DNA of 64,000 nt from Gammaproteobacteria bacterium (GCA_025359565.1 JANYFY010000026.1:62001-126000); one strand, 5' to 3'. Shown: positions 43,437 through 52,829, counted from the stretch's first letter. Made by a program: numbers and translations. Notes: a model not told the origin generated them from the letters alone.

Positions 43437-44191
43437 CGCGGTGTGCCCGCCGGGGGGCGCCCGGCGGCGGAAGATGCTGTGTGCAGCGATGCGTGCGATG
43501 CTGCTTGCGCCGCTGCTTGCGCCGCGTGAGGTGGCGCTTCGCCAGTGACACGGCCCTCTCCCAGCACAATACGTCGTGCATTCAAGTGATCGATCAAGTG
43601 CACATCGTGGCTGGCGATGACGACTGTCACACCGACATCATTAAATCGTTTAAACAGTTGTATGATCTCTAGCGCTAGTTCTGGATCAAGATTGCCGGTG
43701 GGCTCATCGGCAATCAACAATTTCGGCTTCGCGACCACTGCACGCGCGATACCGATTCGTTGTTGTTCGCCGGTCGAAAGTTCAAGCGGCCGTAATTTAT
43801 CCTTATCCAGTAGGCCCACTTGATCCAGTGCCGCGCGCACTCGTTTGTCGATTTCGCGTTGTGATAGGCCTGCGATAATTAAGGGTAGCGCGACGTTTTC
43901 AGCCACTGAGCGATCAACAATAAGCTTGTGATCTTGAAAGACGACTCCTAAGCGACTGCGAAATTCAGGGATTCCGCGTGGGCGAATGGTGGCGGTGTTT
44001 TGAGTATCCACCCACACCTGACCGCGAGTGGGACGCTCGATGAGTGCAATGAGTTTCAGGATGCTGCTCTTGCCGGCGCCGGAATGGCCTGTCAGGAAAA
44101 CCATTTCGCCGCTTGCAATATTTAAGGTCACGCCCGCTAATGCTTCGCGGCCGTTCGCGTAGCGTTTGTGAACTTGATCAAAGCGAATCAT
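43433..44191 (-). CDS. ftsE: cell division ATP-binding protein FtsE
   Basis: A 252-aa ABC ATPase partner of FtsX. It has Walker A GHSGAGKSS, the family segment FQDHKLIVDRSVAENVALPL, signature LSTGEQQRIGIARA and Walker B LLIADEPTGNLD. The last 30 residues are an Ala/His-rich tail (PPHAAQAAAQAASHASLHTA) not found in typical FtsE (about 222 aa). It overlaps ftsX by 4 bp downstream and ftsY by 4 bp upstream. Confidence 0.95.
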   Translation of the reverse strand: MIRFDQVHKRYANGREALAGVTLNIASGEMVFLTGHSGAGKSSILKLIALIERPTRGQVWVDTQNTATIRPRGIPEFRSRLGVVFQDHKLIVDRSVAENVALPLIIAGLSQREIDKRVRAALDQVGLLDKDKLRPLELSTGEQQRIGIARAVVAKPKLLIADEPTGNLDPELALEIIQLFKRFNDVGVTVVIASHDVHLIDHLNARRIVLGEGRVTGEAPPHAAQAAAQAASHASLHTASSAAGRPPAGTPR

Positions 44192-45219
44192 GCCGGTGCT
44201 TTACCCGGAGCCCGCGGCGGGTCATGAGGCGGATTGCGAGGTAGCTGCCGCGTAGTTTGGGTTGAGTCAGTTTTCAAAAGAGCAGTGACAAAATCTGCGG
44301 CGACGAAATTACCGAAGTCCTCGATTTGCTCCCCGACACCAATGAAGCGAATCGGTATTTGTAATTTTTGCGCAATGGCGAGCACCACGCCGCCTTTGGA
44401 AGTGCCGTCGAGTTTGGTGATGACAAGGCCGGTCACACCTAACCCCTTATTAAATTCCTCGGCCTGTGCAACGGCGTTTTGGCCAATAGTGCCGTCAAGC
44501 ACTAAGAGGACTTCGTGAGGAGCGGTGGCGTCGAGTCGGCTGAGCACGCGTTTAATTTTCTTGAGTTCGTCCATAAGATGGGTTTGTGTATGTAGTCGGC
44601 CAGCCGTATCGGCAATGAGCACATCGATATCCCGTGCGCGGGCGGCTTGTAGGGCGTCGAAAATCACCGCGGCTGGCTCGGCGCCTTGAGATTGAGCAAT
44701 GAGGGGGACTTGGTTGCGGGTGGCCCAAACTTCGAGTTGCTCGCGTGCGGCCGCGCGAAAAGTATCGCCGGCCGCCAGCATCACGCTATGGCCATCGTCC
44801 ATGAGTCTGCGTGCCAGTTTGCCGATCGTAGTGGTTTTGCCAGCCCCGTTGATACCAATGACTAAAATCACATAGGGTTTGTGCTGTGGCGCGATGACAA
44901 GAGACTGTTCCACGGGCTTTAAGATGGCGGTCATAGACTCGTGCAGAGCCGCTAGCAGTGCGTCAACGTCATCGAGTTCCTTGCGCGCGACGCGCATGCG
45001 CAGGTCACCTAGGATTCGAGTCGTAGCTGCGGCTCCGACATCGGCGGTAATAAGTCGGGTCTCTAATTCGTCGAGGATTTCAGCGTCAATTTTGCGGCCG
45101 GGCAATAGTTGGGCGATATCCGTCGTTAGCCAGGAGTTTCCTGAGTTGAGTTTGGCGCGAAGCCGCTGGAAAAAGCTGCGTGCGCCGGATTTTTCGGCTT
45201 CATTGCTCATAGGAGGCAC
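44188..45219 (-). CDS. ftsY: signal recognition particle receptor FtsY
   Basis: A 343-aa SRP receptor GTPase. A short N-terminal region replaces the long acidic A domain of E. coli FtsY. The NG domain follows with P-loop GINGAGKTTTIGKLA, DTFRAAAREQLEVWA, DTAGRLHTQTHLMDELKK, TKLDGTSKGGV and GVGEQIEDF. ATGs at 45219 and 45210 are both possible. It is the first gene of ftsY-ftsE-ftsX and is divergent from rsmD. Confidence 0.96.
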   Translation of the reverse strand: MPPMSNEAEKSGARSFFQRLRAKLNSGNSWLTTDIAQLLPGRKIDAEILDELETRLITADVGAAATTRILGDLRMRVARKELDDVDALLAALHESMTAILKPVEQSLVIAPQHKPYVILVIGINGAGKTTTIGKLARRLMDDGHSVMLAAGDTFRAAAREQLEVWATRNQVPLIAQSQGAEPAAVIFDALQAARARDIDVLIADTAGRLHTQTHLMDELKKIKRVLSRLDATAPHEVLLVLDGTIGQNAVAQAEEFNKGLGVTGLVITKLDGTSKGGVVLAIAQKLQIPIRFIGVGEQIEDFGNFVAADFVTALLKTDSTQTTRQLPRNPPHDPPRAPGKAPA

Positions 45220-45266
45220 AGCTTAGCAGAGAGATACGATAGGGGCTTTGTGGGTATGATACGCGG

Positions 45267-45947
45267 GTGAAAAAACCCATAGCGAAACGAACCAGCAAGC
45301 CTCACGGTAAAGCGACCGTTCACGGTGGAACTGGAACTGGAGCTGGGGCTGGGGCTGGGGCTGCGGAGCTTGACGCGCCACATAGGAACTCGGTGCGCAT
45401 TATTGGCGGTAGTTGGCGGGGTCGGCGATTAACCTTTCCCGATGTTCTCGGACTACGGCCCACGCCTGATCGGGTGCGGGAAACGCTGTTTAATTGGCTG
45501 CAGCACGACATTGCCGGTGCGCGCTGTTTGGACTTATTCGCAGGTTCAGGTGCGCTCGGTGTAGAGGCACTGTCGCGCGGCGCCGCGGAGTTAGTCTTTG
45601 TAGAAATGTCGCTGATCGCCGCACGGGGATTGCGTGATCAGCTACAGATCCTGGGTGCAAGCGCAGGCCGAGGGCGGGTCATTGAGATGGGGGCCGCGCG
45701 ATTTTTACGTGCGGCGGGCGAGCCCTTCGATGTGATATTTGTAGATCCACCGTTTGGAGTGAACGCGTTAGCGGAAATTGTTCCGCTAATAGATGCTGGA
45801 AATTGGGTCAAATCGGGCGGACTGGTGTATTTAGAGAGTGAGAAATTGGTGGGTGAGCCGAAACTGCCGTTGCACTGGGAATTACTCAAGTCGAAATCGG
45901 CAGGTGATGTAGGGTATTATTTAGCGCGGGTTAAGCCCTTCCAATAG
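45267..45947 (+). CDS. rsmD: 16S rRNA (guanine966-N2)-methyltransferase RsmD
   Basis: A 226-aa SAM-dependent enzyme with a GTG start. The core has RIIGGSWRGRRLTFPD, LRPTPDRVRETLFNWL, motif I CLDLFAGSGALGVEALSRGA and the catalytic DPPF in VIFVDPPFGVN. The N-terminal 37 residues are an extra tail containing a TGTGAGAGAGAA tract encoded by a 6-bp GGNRCT repeat (about 45327-45363). It is divergent from ftsY and 7 bp before coaD. Confidence 0.95.
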   Translation: MKKPIAKRTSKPHGKATVHGGTGTGAGAGAGAAELDAPHRNSVRIIGGSWRGRRLTFPDVLGLRPTPDRVRETLFNWLQHDIAGARCLDLFAGSGALGVEALSRGAAELVFVEMSLIAARGLRDQLQILGASAGRGRVIEMGAARFLRAAGEPFDVIFVDPPFGVNALAEIVPLIDAGNWVKSGGLVYLESEKLVGEPKLPLHWELLKSKSAGDVGYYLARVKPFQ

Positions 45948-45954
45948 TTGAGCC

Positions 45955-46440
45955 ATGAACAAAAGAACTGCGGTCTATCCTGGTACGTTTGATCCGATTA
46001 CTAACGGTCATCATGACTTAGTCAGGCGGGCTGCGAGTATTTTTGACCGACTCGTGGTGGCGGTGGCCGCTAATCCGAATAAAGCACCGATGTTCTCATT
46101 GGAGGAGCGGGTTGACATGGCGCGTCGGGTGCTCGTTGATGTCCACAATGTTGAGGTGATGGGCTACGCGGGATTGACGGTGGAGTTCGCGCGGCAAAAT
46201 CGTTTGGCGGTGATTGTGCGAGGTTTGCGCGCGGTATCGGATTTCGAATTTGAATTTCAACTAGCTAATATGAGCCGACATCTCACGCCTGAAATCGAAT
46301 CGGTGTTTATGACTCCACAAGAACAATACACCTTTATCTCCTCGACGCTGGTGCGTGAAATCGCGGTGCTGGGCGGCAATGTATCGGAGTTCGTGCATCC
46401 GCTGGTTGAGGTAGAGCTGAAAAAACATCGGAAGATATAG
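45955..46440 (+). CDS. coaD: phosphopantetheine adenylyltransferase CoaD
   Basis: A 161-aa enzyme for the penultimate step of coenzyme A synthesis. The nucleotidyltransferase motif [20 protein letters not shown] opens the protein. [19 protein letters not shown] and the late [10 protein letters not shown] complete the family signature. It is coupled to rsmD. Confidence 0.97.
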   Translation: MNKRTAVYPGTFDPITNGHHDLVRRAASIFDRLVVAVAANPNKAPMFSLEERVDMARRVLVDVHNVEVMGYAGLTVEFARQNRLAVIVRGLRAVSDFEFEFQLANMSRHLTPEIESVFMTPQEQYTFISSTLVREIAVLGGNVSEFVHPLVEVELKKHRKI

Positions 46441-46482
46441 CGGTCAACCGTGCCAATTCTTCGCCAAGTAGTATTTTAGCTG

Positions 46483-46710
46483 ATGGCCTCAATAAGCCCC
46501 GCTGAAGCTCACGCGTATTTCAAGCGTTGGGAATTGGTCAAAGAGGTAGAGCTCGCTGAACTACGTAGCACCTCCACGGACACCAAGCTGCGACAGTTGT
46601 CGGTTCTGATGGCGTCGCGCAGCCTCTTTGGGGCAGATCCGGAACGTGAGAAAGGCATGCAACTAGTTCGCGATCGGTGGGCCCGTCTTTGGCAGGCATC
46701 GAATGGTTGA
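46483..46710 (+). CDS. small protein, probable antitoxin-side partner of a lost nucleotidyltransferase
   Basis: A 75-aa charged protein (ISPAEAHAYFKRWELVKEVE, DTKLRQLSVLMASRSLFG). I associate this pattern with small genes upstream of nucleotidyltransferase-fold proteins in toxin-antitoxin-like pairs. Its stop overlaps the ATG of a truncated partner by 8 bp, which supports that origin. It may still be expressed, but no working partner remains. Confidence 0.45.
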   Translation: MASISPAEAHAYFKRWELVKEVELAELRSTSTDTKLRQLSVLMASRSLFGADPEREKGMQLVRDRWARLWQASNG

Positions 46711-46807
46711 TCGCGTCCCTGCAACCCTGCTGGCCGCACTCGCCGATTTAGTAAAGTGGCTGGACGACTTCGACAAAGTGGTGGCGCGAAGCACATCGAC
46801 TCGCTAA
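46703..46807 (+). pseudogene. N-terminal stub of a nucleotidyltransferase-like protein
   Basis: A 34-codon frame overlapping the previous gene begins MVDRVPATLLAALADLVKWL, like the start of AbiEii/DUF6036-type nucleotidyltransferases, and stops just where the substrate domain should begin. The catalytic GS and DxD motifs are absent. Confidence 0.4.
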
Positions 46808-46850
46808 TTTGCTGTCTTCCTGGCGTGGAGTGCTTCAAGTGGCGCTGGCA

Positions 46851-46919
46851 ATCGTCGTGCGCTACGCTAACGACTTCGTGTTTGGCTTGAAACATCATCT
46901 CGATGCGCAGCGGTTTTTT
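46851..46919 (+). pseudogene. group II intron reverse transcriptase fragment
   Basis: Twenty-three codons read IVVRYANDFVFGLKHH followed by LDAQRFF. They match the catalytic YADD block of group II intron reverse transcriptases (VRYADDFVVGF.H..DA.RFL), here with YAND. No other reverse transcriptase segment or intron RNA structure is nearby. Confidence 0.5.
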
Positions 46920-46925
46920 TACATG

Positions 46926-47024
46926 TTGCCGGCTCGAACTCTGTACGCGTCTTTGGGATTTATTGAGATTTCTAGTTATTATCCCAACCCATTGCCAGGA
47001 GTGGTCGATATGGAGCGAAGTCTA
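46926..47024 (+). pseudogene. C-terminal fragment of a GNAT acetyltransferase
   Basis: Directly after the reverse transcriptase fragment, in the same frame, the sequence reads LYASLGFIEISSYYPNPLPG and then VVDMERSL. This is the usual end of small GNAT acetyltransferases (LY..LGF.EI.PY..NP.PG...ME..L). Confidence 0.5.
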
Positions 47025-47055
47025 CAAAACGCGCCTCCCGTGCTAGCATTGAGCA

Positions 47056-48900
47056 ATGCAAAAATCTAAATCTATGAATTTTTTCCGGTATTTTTTTTCG
47101 TCCAGTTTTGCGTTAATCGCGAGCGCTAGTCTGGTTGCTTGTGCAGCCGTAGATACCAAAATTAATTCGCCTCATGTAAACGCCCCCAGCACGGCTTCTA
47201 TTGAGTCGAGAATTGCCACACAAAATCTACTCTTCGAAGAATATTACCAGGCGAATTTAGAAGCCGATCCAGAGCGCGCAACGGCGTATGGAGACTACCG
47301 ATACAATGATCAGCTTGATGACGTTTCAGTCGATGCCTCGATTCGCCTTCAGCGCAGCGATGAGAAATTTCTCGCACGCTTAAAGACTATATCTGCCGTT
47401 GGGTTTCCGGAGCAGGACAAGTTATCGCATGAGGTGCTGGTGCGCACCCTAGAACAACATAGCGCCGATTTTTCGTTTCGTGAGTATGAAATGCCGGTGA
47501 GCCAGATGAACGGTCCACACGTATATCTGGCTGATTTGCCTCTGGCTGTGCCATTCGAGAACGCACGTCAGTACCAAGATTATATTGCTCGGCTGCATCA
47601 AATTCCCCGCGTGTTTAATCAGACCATGGATGTTTTACGCGTCGGAATGCGCGATCACTTAATGCCAGTGCGCTTTCTGTTGGAGAAAATACCGGAACAA
47701 TGTCGCGGTATTATCGCGGCTAATCCCTTTTTGATACCTACCAGGAATTATCCGAATAGTATTTCCAAAGAGGATCAAGAACGCCTAACGAAGTTGATCA
47801 ATGATGTGGTGATCCGAGAAGTGTTGCCAGCCTATAAGTCGTTCGCTGACTTTATTGCCGCTACCTACGCGCCTCAGGGGCGCAATGAGCTGAATGTGAC
47901 CTCGCTGCCGGGAGGCGTGCCGCGATATCTTAATGCGATTCGCAGCCGTACTACCATCAGTGATCTCTCACCGGATCAAATTCACCAGATTGGACTTCGA
48001 GAGATTGCGCGGATTCAGGGCGAAATGCTCAGCATCGCGCGTCACGAAGGATTTGCAGACTTAGAGTCATTTCGCTCGGCGGTAAAATCAAATAAAAAAT
48101 ACCAGCCGACCTCAGCCGAACAAATAGTCGAAGATTTTCGACGATATTTGACCCAAATGCAGCCAAAGTTACCGGAGTTATTCGGGTTTATTCCCGCCTC
48201 TCCCGTGACGGTTGAAGCGATACCGGAGTTTCAGGCCGCGATGGCCACTCATTATCAAACGGGTACTCCGGATGGATCACGTCCTGGACGGATTAGTGTC
48301 GCAACTTCGAATTTCGCGAAACGTAGCCTGGCTAATGATGAGGCGATTGCGTATCACGAGGGAATACCGGGTCATCACATGCAGCAGTCAGTAGCTCAAC
48401 TGTCGGTTGATTTGCCCAAATTTCGTCAGCACAGCGCGAATTCTGGCTATATTGAGGGTTGGGCTCTGTATGCAGAACAGCTTGGCAAAGAAGTGGGATT
48501 TTATCGAGACCCCGTGAGTGACTATGGGCGCCTTTCCAGCGAGTTATTTCGCGCGGTACGCTTGGTGGTCGACACGGGGATTCATGCGCAAGGTTGGAGC
48601 CGCGATCAAGTGGTAGATTACTTTCGTCAATCGGGGGCGGTAGATGAGCCGACGATTCAGTCGGAGACGGACCGCTATATCGCTTGGCCGGCCCAGGCCC
48701 TATCGTACAAATTGGGCCAACTAAAATTTCTTGACCTACGGACAAGGGCGCGGCGAGAGTTAGGTGGGCGCTTCGATATCCGAAAGTTTCATGACGAAAT
48801 GTTGAATGGGGGTGTGTTGCCCTTAGATCTTTTGGAATCACGCACTACTGAATGGATTCGCCAAAGCCAATTGGCTATGCGACCCATTGCAACAAACTAA
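47056..48900 (+). CDS. DUF885 family exported metallopeptidase-like lipoprotein
   Basis: A 614-aa protein with a lipoprotein signal (lipobox LVAC). The DUF885 domain fills the rest; the metal-binding region reads LANDEAIAYHEGIPGHHMQQ, an HExxPGHH variant of the zinc peptidase motif, and later SGYIEGWALYAEQLGKEVG supplies the probable third ligand. Members are thought to be peptidases with uncharacterised substrates. An alternative start is 47074. It heads a run of exported peptidase genes. Confidence 0.85.
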   Translation: MQKSKSMNFFRYFFSSSFALIASASLVACAAVDTKINSPHVNAPSTASIESRIATQNLLFEEYYQANLEADPERATAYGDYRYNDQLDDVSVDASIRLQRSDEKFLARLKTISAVGFPEQDKLSHEVLVRTLEQHSADFSFREYEMPVSQMNGPHVYLADLPLAVPFENARQYQDYIARLHQIPRVFNQTMDVLRVGMRDHLMPVRFLLEKIPEQCRGIIAANPFLIPTRNYPNSISKEDQERLTKLINDVVIREVLPAYKSFADFIAATYAPQGRNELNVTSLPGGVPRYLNAIRSRTTISDLSPDQIHQIGLREIARIQGEMLSIARHEGFADLESFRSAVKSNKKYQPTSAEQIVEDFRRYLTQMQPKLPELFGFIPASPVTVEAIPEFQAAMATHYQTGTPDGSRPGRISVATSNFAKRSLANDEAIAYHEGIPGHHMQQSVAQLSVDLPKFRQHSANSGYIEGWALYAEQLGKEVGFYRDPVSDYGRLSSELFRAVRLVVDTGIHAQGWSRDQVVDYFRQSGAVDEPTIQSETDRYIAWPAQALSYKLGQLKFLDLRTRARRELGGRFDIRKFHDEMLNGGVLPLDLLESRTTEWIRQSQLAMRPIATN

Positions 48901-48937
48901 TAGTTTTAAGGATAGTACAATCAAGGGGTTCTATTGT

Positions 48938-50563
48938 ATGAACGGTTTCGTTAGGATTTATGTTTTATTGATGGTCTGCATGTCGCCGATGTTGCACGCG
49001 GATGAAGTCTCTAAGAGTACCGGTGTCGCGGTTAAGGCGGATACGCCTAAGACAGAGGAGTTTAAGCCGGAAGAGAGGGCAAGCGAAGGTTCTGTCGTCG
49101 CGGGTGGGCGTCGCATGGATTATCGCGCCGTGGCGGGAACTCTCGTCGTGCATGCTAAGGGTTGGGATGATGTGCCACAAAATGCCGAAAAAGACGCTAA
49201 GGAAGGTCCACCAGAAGCTTCTATTTTTTATGTCGCGTATTTTAAAAAGGGAAGTCGCGCAACGGAGCGACCAATTACTTTTTTGTTTAACGGCGGTCCG
49301 GGATCTTCTACGGTTTGGCTGCACATGGGAGCCTTTGGGCCGCGACGGGTAGTTACCGCCGATGATTCGCATTCCTTAGGAGCACCCTATCCCTTGGTGA
49401 ACAACCAATATAGCTTGTTGGATGCGAGTGATCTGGTGTTCATCGATGCACCAGGTACCGGGTTTAGTCGCGTCGCCGGCAAGGACCGGGAAAAAGCCTT
49501 TTATGGCGTTGATGCTGATGCGCACGCATTTGCCGCATTCATCACGCAATTTTTAGGTAAATACGCTCGTTGGAACTCACCGAAATATTTATTTGGTGAA
49601 AGTTATGGCACGACTCGCGCAGCGACTTTAATTAATCTTTTGGAGACCGAGGGATTTGTCGATTTTAACGGCGTCATCATGTTGTCGCAGATCTTGGCGT
49701 TTGACGCGAGTGCCGATGGTCCGCAATTTAATCCTGGAGTGGATTTGCCTTATCAGTTAGTGCTGCCGACATTCGCGGCCTCGGCTTGGTACCACCATAA
49801 ATTACCGGGAGCGCGCGGCGAATTAGCCGCTTTTTTAGCGGAAGTCGAGCTTTTTGCAATGACGGAATATTCTGCGGCTTTGCAGGCCGGTGCTACTCTC
49901 GAACCTACACGGCGGCAAGCCATTGCCGAGAAACTGCATTTATATACCGGGTTGTCCGTCGACTATATATTGAAAGCCAATTTACGTATTAATGCGGGCA
50001 AGTTCGAGCAGAACTTAAAAGGGGAGAGCGATACAATAACCGGCAGACTCGATACGCGCTTTACGGGACCTGCGTTTGATCCGTTAAGCGAGGAAGCTGA
50101 ATACGATCCTCAATCGGCGGCGATCGGTTCCGCTTATGTGTCAGCGTTTAATGACTATGTGCGTAGCGATTTAAAGTTTGGTGAAGGCAAAGATTTTAAA
50201 CCTGAAATCGAATTGTGGAAGAGTTGGAATTACTTGCACCAACCCCCAGGCGCGCCTATTGCTCTTCCGCAAAGTGCTAATGTTATGCCGGATTTAAGTA
50301 TGGCGATGAAGTACAACCCGAAGTTAAAAATACTTTTAAATGCCGGATATTACGATCTTGCCACGCCTTTTTATGAGGGTGTATATGAAATGCAGCACTT
50401 GTCTATATCCGCGAAGCTGCAGGAGAACATCGAATATAAATTTTACGAGTCGGGACACATGGTGTATGCGCACGAGGCCAGCTTGAAACTATTACATGAC
50501 AATGTGGCAGATTTTATACGTCGGACGAATAACGTTGCCGTGGGTGCTTTGTCACAGAAATGA
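48938..50563 (+). CDS. exported S10 family serine carboxypeptidase
   Basis: A 541-aa protein from the ATG at 48938 with a signal peptide ending MLHADE. The alpha/beta hydrolase core has FNGGPGSSTVWLHMGAFGPR, the nucleophile in FGESYGTTRA, the acid in LNAGYYDLATPF and the histidine in YESGHMVYAHE, the full triad of S10 carboxypeptidases. The last codons overlap the start of the GFA gene (ATGA), so the genes are coupled. Confidence 0.9.
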   Translation: MNGFVRIYVLLMVCMSPMLHADEVSKSTGVAVKADTPKTEEFKPEERASEGSVVAGGRRMDYRAVAGTLVVHAKGWDDVPQNAEKDAKEGPPEASIFYVAYFKKGSRATERPITFLFNGGPGSSTVWLHMGAFGPRRVVTADDSHSLGAPYPLVNNQYSLLDASDLVFIDAPGTGFSRVAGKDREKAFYGVDADAHAFAAFITQFLGKYARWNSPKYLFGESYGTTRAATLINLLETEGFVDFNGVIMLSQILAFDASADGPQFNPGVDLPYQLVLPTFAASAWYHHKLPGARGELAAFLAEVELFAMTEYSAALQAGATLEPTRRQAIAEKLHLYTGLSVDYILKANLRINAGKFEQNLKGESDTITGRLDTRFTGPAFDPLSEEAEYDPQSAAIGSAYVSAFNDYVRSDLKFGEGKDFKPEIELWKSWNYLHQPPGAPIALPQSANVMPDLSMAMKYNPKLKILLNAGYYDLATPFYEGVYEMQHLSISAKLQENIEYKFYESGHMVYAHEASLKLLHDNVADFIRRTNNVAVGALSQK

Positions 50564-50961
50564 CTGCTGGCCAATCGGTGCATACCGGCGGGTGCCTGTG
50601 CGGTGCGGTCCGCTTTGAAATAAAAGGTACCTTGCGGGATGTGATTGCGTGTCACTGTTCACAATGTCGTCGCACGAGCGGGCATTTTGCGGCAATGACC
50701 AGTGCGGCTTCAACGGATCTTACTGTGAGCGCTTCTCAGGGACTCACTTGGTACCGTTCTTCTGATGCCGCCGAGCGCGGCTTTTGCAATATATGCGGTA
50801 GTAATTTATTTTGGCGTGAGTTTGCACACGATGTCACGAGCATAACCGCGGGGACTGTCGATATGCCGACCAATCTCAAAATTTCGGAGCATATTTTTGT
50901 CGCCGATAAATCTGATTACTATGCGATTTATGAGCAAGTGCCGCAAAAAGATCAGTGGTAG
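50560..50961 (+). CDS. GFA-family zinc protein
   Basis: A 133-aa protein of the glutathione-dependent formaldehyde-activating fold. Zinc ligands: CLCGAVRFEIKG, ACHCSQCRRTSGHFAA and FCNICGSNLFWRE. The catalytic role in most members is unproven. It is cytosolic, though embedded between two genes for exported peptidases, with an ATGA overlap upstream. Confidence 0.88.
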   Translation: MTAGQSVHTGGCLCGAVRFEIKGTLRDVIACHCSQCRRTSGHFAAMTSAASTDLTVSASQGLTWYRSSDAAERGFCNICGSNLFWREFAHDVTSITAGTVDMPTNLKISEHIFVADKSDYYAIYEQVPQKDQW

Positions 50962-50972
50962 AAACAGGAACT

Positions 50973-52439
50973 ATGAAAAAAACACTATACGGTTCATGCA
51001 CCTTCGCACTTGGCCTTGCCATTGTAGCTTTAAGTCTAGTGAATAAAGCCGGAGCGGTGGACGCGGTAGCGATGCAGCCACCTCCGGTAGTGGACCCAGG
51101 CGTTCTTGCACGCATTCGCGATGCTGCGATGGTCAACGACTGGGGTTGGCAGCGCTTGTCAGATTTGACCGATAAGATTGGACCGCGTTTGTCAGGCTCG
51201 CCGCAATTAGAGGCGGCGATTACGCAATTGGCGGGAGTCATGAGTTCGTTGGGAGCGACGGTAGCCTTGCAGCCGGTCAAGGTGCCTCACTGGGTACGAG
51301 GTGAGGAAATCGGTGAGCTTGTGGATTACCCGGGGAGGTTAAGAGGGCTCACGCAGAAATTACATTTAACCGCTCTTGGAGCGTCTTCTGCTACGACGCC
51401 CAAGGGAATAACCGCGCGTGTCATTGTGGTGCACGATCTTGACGAGCTTAAATTGCGAGCCCGAGAAGTGCGCGGCAGTATTGTGCTTTTCGAATCTAAT
51501 TTTGACCAACGCTTGGCAAGCAATGGTGAGGCGGGCGCTGCCTATCAACAATCCGGTTTCTATCGTTTTTCGGGACCTTCCGCAGCGGCGGCTCTGGGTG
51601 CCTCAGCTGCACTGGTGCGCTCTATTGGTGGTGCCGCCTATCGCTTACCGCATACCGGGCTAACGATTTGGAAGGACAACCAAGCGCCGATTCCGGCGGC
51701 GGCTTTGGCAGCCGAAGACGCTGATCTTATTGCGCGGCTGGATGCGTCAGGCCCCATTATAATGAAGCTAGTGCTTACCCCGCAGACCTTGCCCGACGCA
51801 GATAGTTTTAATGTTATTGCGGACTGGCCAGCGCGCGAAAAATCCGGTGAATATGTAGTGGTTTCGGGTCATCTGGATTCCTGGGATCTTGGAACCGGGG
51901 CGGTGGATGATGGCGTCGGTGTCATTGCAGCAGCGGCGGTAATTCAAGTATTAAAACAACTCGATTTGCATCCACGACGCACCATTCGTTTTGTGGGCTG
52001 GACCAACGAGGAAAATGGGAGTCGTGGTAATAAGGCCTATTTTGCGTCAGTGAGTCACGTAATTGAAACTCAAGTCGCGGCTATTGAGAATGATGAAGGT
52101 GGGGGTCGTGCGTTGGGAATAGCCGCGGCCGTCACGCCGGAGACGTTGGCAATATTGCAACCTGTACAAAAAGCATTGGGTCCAATCGGTGCGACCGTGC
52201 TGGCGCGACGGGATGGTGAGTTGGGAAGCGATATCGGGCCGTTGCAAGGCGCGGGAGTGCCGGGGTTTGCGCCGCTAGTGGACGCACGACATTACTTCGA
52301 CTATCACCACACCGCTGCTGACACATTAGATAAGGTAGACCCTAAAAATTTACAAAGCCAGATCGCAACCATGGCGGTTCTCGCGTATTACTTGGCTGAA
52401 TTGCCGGATGTAATACCGCGCTTTAAGGCGTTGCAGTGA
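50973..52439 (+). CDS. exported M28 family zinc aminopeptidase
   Basis: A 488-aa protein from the ATG at 50973 (GGAA upstream; the longer frame overlaps the GFA gene). The signal peptide ends NKAGA. A PA-type insert spans about residues 120-250. The M28 metal ligands are VVSGHLDSWD, AVDDGVGV, TNEENGSRG, ENDEGGG and YHHTAADTLDKVD. It is related to the plasma glutamate carboxypeptidase group and probably releases amino acids or dipeptides outside the cytoplasm. Confidence 0.9.
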   Translation: MKKTLYGSCTFALGLAIVALSLVNKAGAVDAVAMQPPPVVDPGVLARIRDAAMVNDWGWQRLSDLTDKIGPRLSGSPQLEAAITQLAGVMSSLGATVALQPVKVPHWVRGEEIGELVDYPGRLRGLTQKLHLTALGASSATTPKGITARVIVVHDLDELKLRAREVRGSIVLFESNFDQRLASNGEAGAAYQQSGFYRFSGPSAAAALGASAALVRSIGGAAYRLPHTGLTIWKDNQAPIPAAALAAEDADLIARLDASGPIIMKLVLTPQTLPDADSFNVIADWPAREKSGEYVVVSGHLDSWDLGTGAVDDGVGVIAAAAVIQVLKQLDLHPRRTIRFVGWTNEENGSRGNKAYFASVSHVIETQVAAIENDEGGGRALGIAAAVTPETLAILQPVQKALGPIGATVLARRDGELGSDIGPLQGAGVPGFAPLVDARHYFDYHHTAADTLDKVDPKNLQSQIATMAVLAYYLAELPDVIPRFKALQ

Positions 52440-52496
52440 ACGCAGTCGGCCGTAGCTTGTTGACGCGTTCCGCGAGGCAGTGGAAGGCTAATTAGG

Positions 52497-52640
52497 GAGG
52501 CGATGCGGATAGTTGCAAATCATTCCGGTGCCGCCGCCCACGCTGCCTTCTTCGACTGGCCCTGGGTACTAATGATCATGACGGGACCTTCGAGAAATCC
52601 CGACTCCTCCACCCAGGTTGTTCCCGTCATCTCGCCCAGC
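52497..52640 (-). pseudogene. S58 (DmpA-like) peptidase remnant
   Basis: In the 430-bp gap after the M28 gene, one minus frame reads MTGTTWVEESGFLEGPVMI and a second GSVGGGTGMICNYPHR. These match two motifs of P1/S58 aminopeptidases (GEMTG..W..ESG.L.GP..IT and VG.GTGM.C). The text between them, including the catalytic region, is lost. The rest of the gap shows nothing I can assign except a hairpin at 52830. Confidence 0.5.
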
Positions 52641-52829
52641 GCCAATTATCGTAGCGCGCACCCAAAAAATTAAGGAGAGGCCAGTGAATCGACGCACGGC
52701 ATCGTGCTCCCAGTAAATTATTTCCGGCATGCGCCTGCTAAAGTCGCGCGACCGTGTCGCGCACGATGGTGTAACGTTGATAATCTAAACACACTAGCCT
52801 CAGTCGATTTTACACGGTAGCGGCGCGAA

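Noticed and set aside
45320-45370. GGNRCT hexamer repeat in rsmD as a phase-variable tract
   Set aside because: The unit is six bases, so changes keep the frame; it only lengthens a disordered tail.
46839-46920. an active group II intron or retron
   Set aside because: Only the YADD-box segment is present, with YAND; no other domain or intron RNA structure is visible.
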